Shown here piece after piece: positions 1 to 6,719 of a stretch of DNA of 38,037 nt. The position numbers and the translations under genes were made by a program. Source of the stretch: Myxococcota bacterium (lineage in GTDB: Bacteria > Myxococcota_A > Polyangia > Polyangiales > Houyiibacteriaceae); the NCBI GenBank assembly GCA_020629955.1, contig JAHDCI010000007.1:1-38037 (forward strand), read 5' to 3'. Below the pieces are notes generated by a model. That model was not told where the DNA came from and did no database searches. It saw only the letters and a list, made by a program, of their open reading frames with translations. The stretch's first letter is position 1; each line of letters starts with the position of its first letter.

Positions 1-798
1 ATCGCATCTCTGAAGATACGAAGGCGGGGGCTGCGACGGAGGTCGGGGTGCACCAGCACCCAGATGTCGTGCGACGGTCGTGGCTCTGTGTGCCGCTCAA
101 GCACCGGGTCCGCCATGAAGCACGCCAGGCCTGCTAACCCCAAGCCCGCCACGCACGCCGCCAGCTGCAGGCGAGCATCCGGCAAGACGATCTCCGTAGG
201 TCTGTCTGCGAACGAAGTCGCTTTCATAAAGGCCTGATCCCGTTCGTCTCCCCACCAACCGATCCATCGACCGGTTTGTCCATAAATCGCGGCGTAGATC
301 GTGCCAGCCTTGCGACCAACGAGCTCCCCGCTCGGGGACTCACCGTGCGGCATGACTCGAATGGCCACATCGGCCTCTCGCCGCGTCAGGTTCTTCACAT
401 CGTAGGTCGGCTCAACACGAAGCTGGATCTGAGGCCAACTGCCGACAAAGTCCGCGAGGTCTTGCATGAGAAGCTCACCGATGATGTCCGGCATGGTCAC
501 CCGGATCTCACCAGCGATTTGAGGGGAAAGGCTACTCGCCTGACGGGCTAGAGCGTCGACACTCGCTTCAACAGACTCTGCCAGCGCGAGCAGTTTCGCA
601 GCTTCCGCCGTCGCCCGAAGTCCTTGTTGGGCACGCTCAAAAAGCACGACGCCCAGCTGAGTCTCGAGGGCCTGCAGCTTGCGGCGGACCGTCGGATGGC
701 TCGTGCCCATCGCGGCAGCTGCCTCTCGAAGCGTGTTGGCGCGCATCAGCGCCAGGAAGACGCGCAAGAGATCCCAATCTACCTTCGATGCATCCATG
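1..798 (-). CDS. LysR-family transcriptional regulator (C-terminus cut by window edge)
   Basis: The frame reads from an ATG at 798 to the window edge without a stop, giving 266 codons. The N-terminus carries a LysR winged helix-turn-helix (residues about 5-60): a hydrophobic first helix, then a TLREAAAAMGTSHPTVRRKL recognition segment and ETQLGVVLFER, all typical of the family. The rest resembles the periplasmic-binding-like effector domain, with IRVTMPDIIGELLM at its start and VAIRV in the middle. It is divergently transcribed from the DoxX-like gene with a gap of about 95 bp, the usual LysR arrangement, so it probably controls the 894-2645 genes and itself. Full family length is about 300 residues, so some 30 residues are missing. 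The family is clear; the effector is unknown. Confidence 0.85.
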
Positions 799-827
799 GT
801 TCACATTCGTTCCAGCAGTGTGCAAAC

Positions 828-842
828 TTGGTTCTACCACAA
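828..842. promoter_or_regulatory. Candidate LysR-type operator
   Basis: The interval between the divergent LysR and DoxX-like genes contains TTGG-TTCTA-CCACAA, an interrupted dyad with T and A at the ends. This fits the loose T-N11-A style of LysR boxes. It lies 30 bp upstream of the regulator start and about 50 bp upstream of the DoxX-like start. The dyad is short, so this is only a candidate. Confidence 0.3.
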
Positions 843-893
843 CACGGCCAGAGCTGTCAGAAGAGAACTCACGTTACGTACGGGAGAAGCGGA

Positions 894-1250
894 ATGAATC
901 TTGGTGTTTGGATTGTGATCATTGCTCTCGTTGCCTTTGAAATGGTGGCGGGCATCGGAAAAGTGGCTGGCCTGAAGATGGTCAATGAGTGGATGGCGCA
1001 CTTGGCTGTCCCTCGTTCGTTCATGAGCGCCTTTGGCGGGCTCGAAGTCGGCGCGGCCGGTGTGATTTTGTACAGCTTGTTCAACCAGATCAGCTTCTTT
1101 GATCAGCTGGTCCCCTACGCCCTTCTGGGGCTCTTGGTGCTCAAAGTGCTCGAGCTGATTTTGCAATTTCGGGCCGAAGCACCGCGGGCTGCAATGGTTG
1201 GCCCTGTCGTTGCGAACGGCCTGACCACTGCGTTCTACTTCCTGAGGTAG
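894..1250 (+). CDS. DoxX-like small integral membrane protein
   Basis: This protein of 118 residues has four predicted membrane helices (about 4-24, 46-65, 74-92 and 99-116) with short polar loops. The size and topology match the DoxX/DoxD-like family. The ATG at 894 is chosen because GGGAGAAG lies just before it; upstream in-frame codons would run into the promoter region. It is followed after 5 bp by the NmrA-like gene, so the two are probably one transcript, divergent from a LysR regulator. DoxX-like proteins are often found beside oxidoreductases in redox-stress operons, and here an NAD(P)-binding protein and a DsbA-fold protein follow. No catalytic residue can be named. It could also be another four-helix family. 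Confidence 0.65.
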   Translation: MNLGVWIVIIALVAFEMVAGIGKVAGLKMVNEWMAHLAVPRSFMSAFGGLEVGAAGVILYSLFNQISFFDQLVPYALLGLLVLKVLELILQFRAEAPRAAMVGPVVANGLTTAFYFLR

Positions 1251-1255
1251 ATGGG

Positions 1256-1903
1256 ATGATCAAGCAAAGAAATATCACCGTGTTTGGCGCCAACGGAAAA
1301 GTCGGCGGCTCCTTTATCCGATTGGCTGCAGGGGCTGGCTATGCCCTCCGGGCGTTCGTCCGGACACCCGAGAAGTTCGACAACCCCGATCCCGCGCACA
1401 TCAAAGTAGTTCGGGGAGACGCCACCGACGCACACGACGTGGCCCGAGCGATCGAGGGGGCGGATATCGTCGCCAGCTTCCTCGGCAACCCCTACCCCAA
1501 TCCGCGGAACATCTTCATCATGGAGGCGGCCGCGGAGCGTATCATGAGCGCGGCGGCAGCCCAGCCCGAGCCCCCGCGTTGCTTGATGATCTCAACCGTG
1601 GGCGCGGGAGGCTCGTCTTGGCTCATCAAGCTCATGCTCCAGATGTTCAACGGCCGCGCAGGCTTCGCAGACTATGAGCGCGCCGACGCGCGGATTCGGA
1701 GCGAAACCGGCGTTCCATTTGCCGTCATCCGTCCATACGCGCTCAACGACAAGCCTGCGAACGGGAGGTACAAGGTCATCGGAGGGCGCACCGCACACTT
1801 CGCCAAGCCCATCCCACGACCTGACGTGGCGAAGTTCTTCCTCGACTGCGTTGAGGACACACGCTGGGACGGGCCAGACGGTGTCAACATTGGAGGCGTT
1901 TGA
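1256..1903 (+). CDS. NAD(P)-binding NmrA-like Rossmann protein
   Basis: The 215-residue protein opens with a Rossmann dinucleotide-binding motif (VFGANGKVGG, residues about 9-18). A conserved VVRGDATD strand and an IVASFLG segment follow, as in atypical short-chain dehydrogenases of the NmrA / SDR_a5 type. The family includes NAD(P)H-quinone-oxidoreductase-like enzymes and redox-sensing proteins; the substrate cannot be read from sequence. There is no clear YxxxK catalytic pair, which fits the atypical group. It starts 5 bp after the DoxX-like gene and is probably cotranscribed with it. A second protein of the same type is encoded at 11044-11706. Confidence 0.75.
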   Translation: MIKQRNITVFGANGKVGGSFIRLAAGAGYALRAFVRTPEKFDNPDPAHIKVVRGDATDAHDVARAIEGADIVASFLGNPYPNPRNIFIMEAAAERIMSAAAAQPEPPRCLMISTVGAGGSSWLIKLMLQMFNGRAGFADYERADARIRSETGVPFAVIRPYALNDKPANGRYKVIGGRTAHFAKPIPRPDVAKFFLDCVEDTRWDGPDGVNIGGV

Positions 1904-2003
1904 ACGACGCTTCGCTCAGACCGGCGCAGTTTGAAGCCATAACCCCGACCAGGCGTGGACTGCAATCGTGGCGAACACAACTCGGCGACTCTATCCATGG
2001 CGC

Positions 2004-2645
2004 ATGAATGAACCGCTTCGAATCGATATCGTCTCCGACGTCATGTGCCCCTGGTGCATTGTGGGCTACCGCCAGCTGGCGATTGCCCTCAAGCGCTCGG
2101 ACATCGCGCATACGATTCATTGGCACCCATTTGAGCTGAACCCCGCCATGCCCCCAGAAGGGCAGAACCTCCGTGAGCATCTCGCGGAAAAGTACGGCGT
2201 AAGCCCGGAGCAATCCGCGCAGAATCGAGCCCGCCTGAAAGAGCTTGGGAGGGATCTCGGCTTCACGTTTAATTTCAGCGAAGACAGCCGGATGCACAAC
2301 ACCTTCAGTGCGCATCAGCTACTTCATTGGGCTGGTCCGAAAGGCCTCAAGCACGAGCTGAAACAAGCTCTTTTTGAGGCACATTTTTCGGATGCTCGCG
2401 ACCTCTCGGACATCGCAGTCCTCGCCGAAGTGGCGGCGAGCGTTGGTCTTGACGGCGCAGAGGCGCTTGAGGTCCTGAGAGATCAGCGCTTCGCGCCGGA
2501 CGTCCGAAACGAACAAGCACTGTGGATTCAACGAGGGATTCGCGGAGTCCCCGCGGTCGTGTTCAACGAGGAACATCTCGTCACGGGAGCGCAGGGAATC
2601 GACGGCTACGCCCAAGTGCTTTCGCAGCTAGCCGGCGAGGCCTGA
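2004..2645 (+). CDS. DsbA-family oxidoreductase (FrnE-like)
   Basis: The 213-residue protein carries a CPWC redox motif at residues 15-18, following the first strand (RIDIVSDVM). It then has a long helical insertion and a cis-proline segment (RGVPAVVF) near residue 183, followed by TGAQ. This is the FrnE / 2-hydroxychromene-2-carboxylate-isomerase-like branch of the DsbA thioredoxin fold, and it has no signal peptide, so it should act in the cytoplasm. The ATG at 2004 gives the usual family N-terminus; a GTG at 1968 would add 12 unsupported residues. It lies about 100 bp after the NmrA-like gene on the same strand and may share its transcript. The natural substrate is unknown; FrnE members are linked to oxidative stress. 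Confidence 0.85.
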   Translation: MNEPLRIDIVSDVMCPWCIVGYRQLAIALKRSDIAHTIHWHPFELNPAMPPEGQNLREHLAEKYGVSPEQSAQNRARLKELGRDLGFTFNFSEDSRMHNTFSAHQLLHWAGPKGLKHELKQALFEAHFSDARDLSDIAVLAEVAASVGLDGAEALEVLRDQRFAPDVRNEQALWIQRGIRGVPAVVFNEEHLVTGAQGIDGYAQVLSQLAGEA

Positions 2646-2814
2646 AGAGACGGGCGTGTCTATTACGCGTGTCGGGCGAGCGTGTGGGGTAGTACAGGGC
2701 ACAGCGCAGCGCTGGCACCTCTACATCCAAACCACGCGCTTCTAGGCAGCCACGACCTGGCCTGCGTTGAAGTTGCCCAGCAATGTTGTGCAAGGCTCAA
2801 GAACACTCGGCGGA

Positions 2815-3483
2815 TCAGGTTTCATTATTCGTATCTGGGCGCGTTCTCAATTCAACGAGGGGACGCCACGCTTCTGGTTGCCCCTCGATCCAGAACTCCA
2901 CCGGGGGCGGCAGGTCAGGCGACGCGCTCAGCTTCCCGGAGCCCCGACTCAGCCACGCCCGAAATGCCGAAGTGGGATCCTCCGAATCACCACTCACATA
3001 CAGCACATCTTCTTCTCGAAGCAGAGGCGCGTCCGGAAACCTGCCGAGCAGCCCCCCTGGCGCTTCCCATTGGGCTATCCGGCGGAGCTCTACGCCGGAG
3101 GGAAGTGGCGCGGTGACAAAGTCAGGAATCAGCTCTCGCAGTTGCTCACTCGCTTCGCCGGTGAAGAGAGGAATCCCTCGTTGGAAATAGGCAGGGGGGC
3201 TCCGTTCCAAGGGATTCTCTTGCATTCCTGCAAAGTCTGGCAGGAGCACAATCCCCGCCGGCACAGAGCGAACGCGAACCCAACCACTAGCCTCGCAACC
3301 AGGAACGCCGCAGTTTTCGCAGATCAGGACTTGTCCCTCGTAGTCGTTCCATCGCGTGAGCTCGAGAGCATTTGCGACCGGGATGCTGCCATTGAACACG
3401 CCGGTCACCCGCACTTCTGGAAGACGTACGCTCGAACGGTCGAGCCTCGTTCGACGCGCCGATACCGAAGAGATCACCCACAC
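2815..3483 (-). CDS. Hypothetical protein with a CxxCxxxxC motif
   Basis: I do not recognise a named family. The frame encodes up to 222 residues from a GTG at 3483. The region starting LDRSSVRLPEVRVTG looks like a natural N-terminus, so the true start may lie about 12 codons inside. Residues about 53-60 contain CENCGVPGC, a compact cysteine cluster that could bind zinc or form disulfides, followed by GWVRVRSVPAGIVLLPDF. The remainder is rich in proline and tryptophan and has no membrane segment. It is convergent with the upstream DsbA-like gene (169 bp between the stop codons) and divergent from the TerB-COQ4 gene (88 bp). The reading frame is supported by protein-like composition; the opposite strand is open but arginine-rich and unlike a protein. 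Confidence 0.6.
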   Translation of the reverse strand: MWVISSVSARRTRLDRSSVRLPEVRVTGVFNGSIPVANALELTRWNDYEGQVLICENCGVPGCEASGWVRVRSVPAGIVLLPDFAGMQENPLERSPPAYFQRGIPLFTGEASEQLRELIPDFVTAPLPSGVELRRIAQWEAPGGLLGRFPDAPLLREEDVLYVSGDSEDPTSAFRAWLSRGSGKLSASPDLPPPVEFWIEGQPEAWRPLVELRTRPDTNNET

Positions 3484-3571
3484 CGTTGATATCTTGCCAG
3501 AAGAACCAGTGAAGTTGCGAAGAAGGTTCGTCGGGAGGCGAACTTGCCCACAGTTGAAGTAAGCTCACGCC

Positions 3572-4507
3572 ATGGAAATCGACCAGACCACGTTAACGAT
3601 CGGGCTGCGCTGTCTGCGAAGCGTTGCGGAAGCCGACGGGCAGTTTTCCGAGCGCGAGCAAAGGCTCATCGAGGTTGCTGCGCAGACATTCGAATTTGAG
3701 GGCGCGCTTGAACTTCCCCCCATCGAACCAGTGGAGGCAGCCGCTGCGCTAAGCGATCCCCAAGCGCGCGAGCGCATCATTCAAGCGCTGCTGGTGATGA
3801 GCCTGATCGACGGTGACGCCGACGAGGAAGAACTCAAGGTCGTTCGAAGTTTCGCGAAGGCGTTCGAAGTAGATGAACCCCGGATCAAGAACTTGAAACA
3901 CCTGGTCGCCAAACAGCACAAGCTTTTGAAATTCGATTTGAATCGACGCTCAAAAATGACGTCGGAAGCAGTGAAGTTTGCGTATCAGCAGCAAGGACTT
4001 CGCGGCGTCTGGAAAACGATCGGCCCTTTCCTTTCGGAGCGTTTCGCGCTCGATGAGAAGCTCGCGCAGAAGTATCAAGCGCTTGGCGACCTACCCGAAG
4101 ATACGTTCGGCTATGCGTATCATCAGCATATCCGAGAGAACGGCTTTTCCTTCCCAGGAGAACCCGCCGGCTTTCCCGAAGCCCTGATGAAGCACGACTG
4201 CTGTCATGTTGTTGGCGGCTACGACACCGACCCCGTCGGCGAGTGCGAGGTCGTCGCGTTTGTCGCTGGCTTCATGAAGAACGATCCCTTCTGGTACCTC
4301 TTCATGATCTTGGTGCATATGCACCTCGGCATCGAAACCTTCGACAAGAATCCGCTGGGAGAAATGGGCTTTGATGTCGACCGCGTTGCCGCCGCCCTCG
4401 CGCGCGGTTCGAAGGTAAACCGCGACCTTTACGATCCGTCTGTCGATTGGTGGGAATACTTCCCGAAGCCGCTCGAAGAGGTGAGAACTCAGCTCGGCAT
4501 CGCGTGA
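3572..4507 (+). CDS. TerB-like domain fused to a COQ4-like domain
   Basis: This 311-residue cytoplasmic protein appears to join two domains. Residues about 1-120 are helical and carry two acidic D-G turns (AEADGQFSEREQRLIE and SLIDGDADEEELKVV), the pattern of TerB/DjlA-like domains. Residues about 155-311 resemble COQ4: LPEDTFGYAYHQHI, then HDCCH at 208-212 with a glutamate exactly 12 positions later (E224). That is the HDxxHx11E metal-binding motif of COQ4. In eukaryotes COQ4 takes part in coenzyme Q ring modification; a similar role here is not shown. The gene is flanked by an unknown divergent gene and an exported-protein gene, with no ubiquinone genes nearby. The ATG at 3572 is well placed after AAGTAAG. 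I am confident of the COQ4 motif, less of the TerB part. Confidence 0.75.
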   Translation: MEIDQTTLTIGLRCLRSVAEADGQFSEREQRLIEVAAQTFEFEGALELPPIEPVEAAAALSDPQARERIIQALLVMSLIDGDADEEELKVVRSFAKAFEVDEPRIKNLKHLVAKQHKLLKFDLNRRSKMTSEAVKFAYQQQGLRGVWKTIGPFLSERFALDEKLAQKYQALGDLPEDTFGYAYHQHIRENGFSFPGEPAGFPEALMKHDCCHVVGGYDTDPVGECEVVAFVAGFMKNDPFWYLFMILVHMHLGIETFDKNPLGEMGFDVDRVAAALARGSKVNRDLYDPSVDWWEYFPKPLEEVRTQLGIA

Positions 4508-4608
4508 ATGCGGGTTAACAGGAGGCGTGACATGTCGGCAGATCGGACGCGCGAACCCCTTGAATCAACGCCGGTTTCGCCTGGTCCGACTCTTGCTCTA
4601 CCAAGTGC

Positions 4609-5613
4609 ATGCTTCGCGCTCTCTTCATCCTCCTTGGAACAGCTCTGCTTCTCGCAGGCGGGCTTTACCTCGGAGCGAGCGCGGAGCGTTTTGGCTGGCT
4701 GCCAACGGAAATCTCTGAGCTCCTCCCTGAACAGGCGGAGGAACATGAAGCGGCCCACCGCGGCAGTTCTCTTCTCGAGACCGTTTCCGAAGGAACCCCT
4801 CCCGCCCAGGTGGTCCCGGTCGAAATAGAAACTCCGCGAGGGGAGCCCAGTTCGGATGCAGCGGACGTGCTCATCCTCGCCGCAAGGGAGGAATCGCCGA
4901 ACGCGATGGAGCTCGGCTACGGCTTTCAACTCGGCGCCTTCGAGATTCAGGCCGGTGCGCTCCCACAAGACGACATCGTGCTGGATAGCGGCGTTCGTAT
5001 CGGAGCATTTATCATCGAGGAACCCGAGGCGGAAGCTGTCGAGACGGAGAACACGAGCACCACGGAAAGCACTGGCGGCGCGGAGCCAGGGGTCGAACCC
5101 GTCCCATCGGATACCTCGTCTGAAGAGCGAAGAGCGAGGACACTGTCGCGAACCCCGCGCCCGACTCCCGCTCGCCGTCCGGCTCCTCCGAGAGAGGTAC
5201 CGCGACTTCATAGCAACCCCGGCATGCATACGATCCTCACAGCACGCCGAATGATCGCCAGCGGTGAACCGATCTCCGGTTCGTGCTTTCGGTATATCTC
5301 CACCGTCTTCGAGCGAGCCGGGCACGAACACTGGCGGCGCCGACGCGTCGTTTTCCGAGGAAGCAAAGACGGCGATTTTGCGGACTTGAGCATCGTCCGC
5401 CCCGGCGACTGGCTCTATATCGTGCGCTATCCTGACCAGACGCCCGTGGGCACTCACAGCGTTCTCTTTGTCGGCTGGGAAGACCGAGCAAGCGGCAGAG
5501 CGCGGGTCATCTCGCATCCCGGATGGGGACGTCCGCATCCCGGTGCAGAACGCACCTACGATATCTCCCGAACCTATCGCGTCATCCGCCCCACGACCCC
5601 CTCCCAGACATAG
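4609..5613 (+). CDS. Membrane-anchored exported protein with papain-like C-terminal domain
   Basis: The 334-residue protein begins with an uncleaved-looking signal anchor (residues 1-22, LRALFILLGTALLLAGGLYL). A low-complexity stretch rich in Glu, Pro, Ser and Thr runs to about residue 200. The tail (about 205-330) contains SGSCFRYI with Cys226 at the start of a helix, then PGDWLYIV, then THSVLFVGW with His283. That order of Cys-helix, strand, His-strand is what NlpC/P60 and CHAP hydrolases show, so it may cut peptidoglycan or bind it. The third catalytic residue is not obvious. Two similar strands, GFQLGAFEI (about 105-113) and GVRIGAFII (about 128-136), form a short internal repeat in the linker. 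Its stop codon lies at the edge of a palindromic repeat (5610-5775). Confidence 0.6.
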   Translation: MLRALFILLGTALLLAGGLYLGASAERFGWLPTEISELLPEQAEEHEAAHRGSSLLETVSEGTPPAQVVPVEIETPRGEPSSDAADVLILAAREESPNAMELGYGFQLGAFEIQAGALPQDDIVLDSGVRIGAFIIEEPEAEAVETENTSTTESTGGAEPGVEPVPSDTSSEERRARTLSRTPRPTPARRPAPPREVPRLHSNPGMHTILTARRMIASGEPISGSCFRYISTVFERAGHEHWRRRRVVFRGSKDGDFADLSIVRPGDWLYIVRYPDQTPVGTHSVLFVGWEDRASGRARVISHPGWGRPHPGAERTYDISRTYRVIRPTTPSQT

Positions 5614-5775
5614 CAGGCTCGTAAATACGTCCCGAAACCACTCCGCGGCATTTTCACGCCCCAAACGCTATCCAGTTCTCGCCACGTATGTGCAACACAA
5701 ATCCGACAATCGGACGCATCTGTTCACGTCAACATCCAACGAACCGGAATCGGCCCTTTCTCAGCTGTCTGCTCG
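5610..5775. repeat. Intergenic palindromic element, copy 1
   Basis: A segment of about 166 bp begins at the TAG stop of the preceding gene and matches the element at 34397-34543 along its length. Shared blocks include ATTTTCACGC followed by CAAACG, then ATCGGAyGCATCTG, AmATCCAACG and AATCGGsCC. Relative to that copy it carries roughly 23 extra bases in the middle. Its ends form a degenerate inverted repeat (AGCAGGCTCGTAAA against AGCAGACAGCTGAGAAA). The bounding tetranucleotides are ATAG and CTCG rather than CTAG, so this copy looks older. It lies between convergent genes and holds no credible reading frame. Confidence 0.7.
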
Positions 5776-5826
5776 AGCAAGACGCTCTTTGATCACCGGC
5801 GAAAACGGCTTCGAAACGGCCCACGC

Positions 5827-6546
5827 TCACATCGTTCGCTCAAGTTTCTTGCGGTGCGCTTTTCCGTAGCGGCTCCAGTAGGGCTTCAATCTCAGCTGAT
5901 GTCGGCTGAAGCCGGCCTCGGTCAGAAAGAAGTCTCGGAGCCGCTTTACACTTTCCGCTTCACCCACGGCGAAAACAAGCGCCGCGCTACGCCAGTCCTT
6001 GGACCGCGCATTGTTGAGAAGCGCATCGCCGTATTCCTCGGATTCTCGGCAGACGACCTCCGCGCCCAGAAATGTTGCACCACGAAGCGAATCTCCATCC
6101 TCTCTCGAGAGCTCGATGACGCCACGAATGTCTCTCTGCGGATTCGCTTCACGGAACCGCTCGAAAAGGCCAACGGCTGTTCCGTCCCCAAAGAACGTGA
6201 TTCTCTCCGAAGCGTTTGGCAGAGATAGATCGAAATTTCGGACGGGTCCGAAGAATCGAATTTCGTCACCCGGCGAAAGTGCCCTGACCCAGGTCGAGCC
6301 GGCACTCGTAGCGTGCGCCTGAACGATAAACTCGAGACCGTGGGCGCTGAATCGACTCGGCGTGTAGCTTCGCATTCCGCCGCCAACATCGACTTTGATT
6401 TTGTCACCGACCTGGGAATGAACCCCCTCGAAGTCTGCGCGAATGACGACACGGTAAAGCTCTGGAGCAAGCCGTTCAACTCGGCTGACGAGGCCATTTC
6501 TCGCAAAAGCTCTCGCGACGTTCTTCTTTATCTGCGTTGTAAACAT
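5827..6546 (-). CDS. Siderophore-interacting protein (ViuB/SIP-type ferric reductase)
   Basis: The 239-residue protein has an N-terminal FAD-binding beta-barrel with the RSYTPSRF flavin motif (around residues 59-66). An NAD(P)H-binding-like half follows with FFGDGTAVGLFERF, and it ends in PYWSRYGKAHRK, the type of C-terminus seen in ViuB/YqjH family proteins. These cytoplasmic flavoproteins reduce ferric siderophores after import so that iron is released. The ATG at 6546 has AAAGGAAC upstream. A Fur-box-like sequence lies 58-76 bp upstream of the start codon, and a small hairpin (GCCTCCT-AAAA-AGTAGGC) sits in the leader, consistent with iron control. No siderophore transporter is adjacent. 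The gene is convergent with the exported-protein gene and divergent from the SPFH gene. Confidence 0.88.
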   Translation of the reverse strand: MFTTQIKKNVARAFARNGLVSRVERLAPELYRVVIRADFEGVHSQVGDKIKVDVGGGMRSYTPSRFSAHGLEFIVQAHATSAGSTWVRALSPGDEIRFFGPVRNFDLSLPNASERITFFGDGTAVGLFERFREANPQRDIRGVIELSREDGDSLRGATFLGAEVVCRESEEYGDALLNNARSKDWRSAALVFAVGEAESVKRLRDFFLTEAGFSRHQLRLKPYWSRYGKAHRKKLERTM

Positions 6547-6603
6547 GGCCGTTCCTTTCGTGTTTACGCCTACTTTTTAGGAGGCACGTCAACCCTCGTT
6601 GCT

Positions 6604-6622
6604 GAATATGATTTTCATTTTC
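6604..6622 (-). promoter_or_regulatory. Candidate Fur box
   Basis: The plus-strand sequence GAATATGATTTTCATTTTC matches the 19-bp Fur consensus GATAATGATWATCATTATC at about 15 positions, including the central TGAT..TCAT core. It sits in the short interval upstream of the siderophore-interacting protein gene, exactly where an iron repressor would act. The match was scored by eye. Confidence 0.6.
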
Positions 6623-6687
6623 ACAAAGTCAACCCCGCGTCGAAACCTTTTTGGGGCTGCCCCTTGATTTGTGTAGCAGAGACACCA

Positions 6688-6712
6688 TTGTGTTTGTGTC
6701 ACTACAACACAA
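6688..6712. promoter_or_regulatory. Candidate operator: TTGTGTT-N11-AACACAA dyad
   Basis: A perfect 7-bp inverted repeat with an 11-bp spacer ends 7 bp before the ATG of the SPFH gene. A further TTGTGTAG half-site lies at 6669-6676. Its position would block translation initiation or transcription start of the SPFH/NAD-kinase-like pair. Part of it (GTGTTTGT, then GT and CACTA) recurs upstream of the macrodomain gene. The cognate regulator is unknown. Confidence 0.4.
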
Positions 6713-6719
6713 AGTCATC

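Noticed and set aside
2690-2746. Segment with ACATCCAAACC and CTAG resembling the ends of the palindromic elements
   Set aside because: Only short blocks match and no opposite end is found before the DsbA-like gene. It may be chance.
4489-5664. 391-codon open frame on the minus strand
   Set aside because: It covers the anchored papain-like gene on the other strand, which has a convincing signal anchor and domain. The antisense translation is arginine-rich and has no motif.
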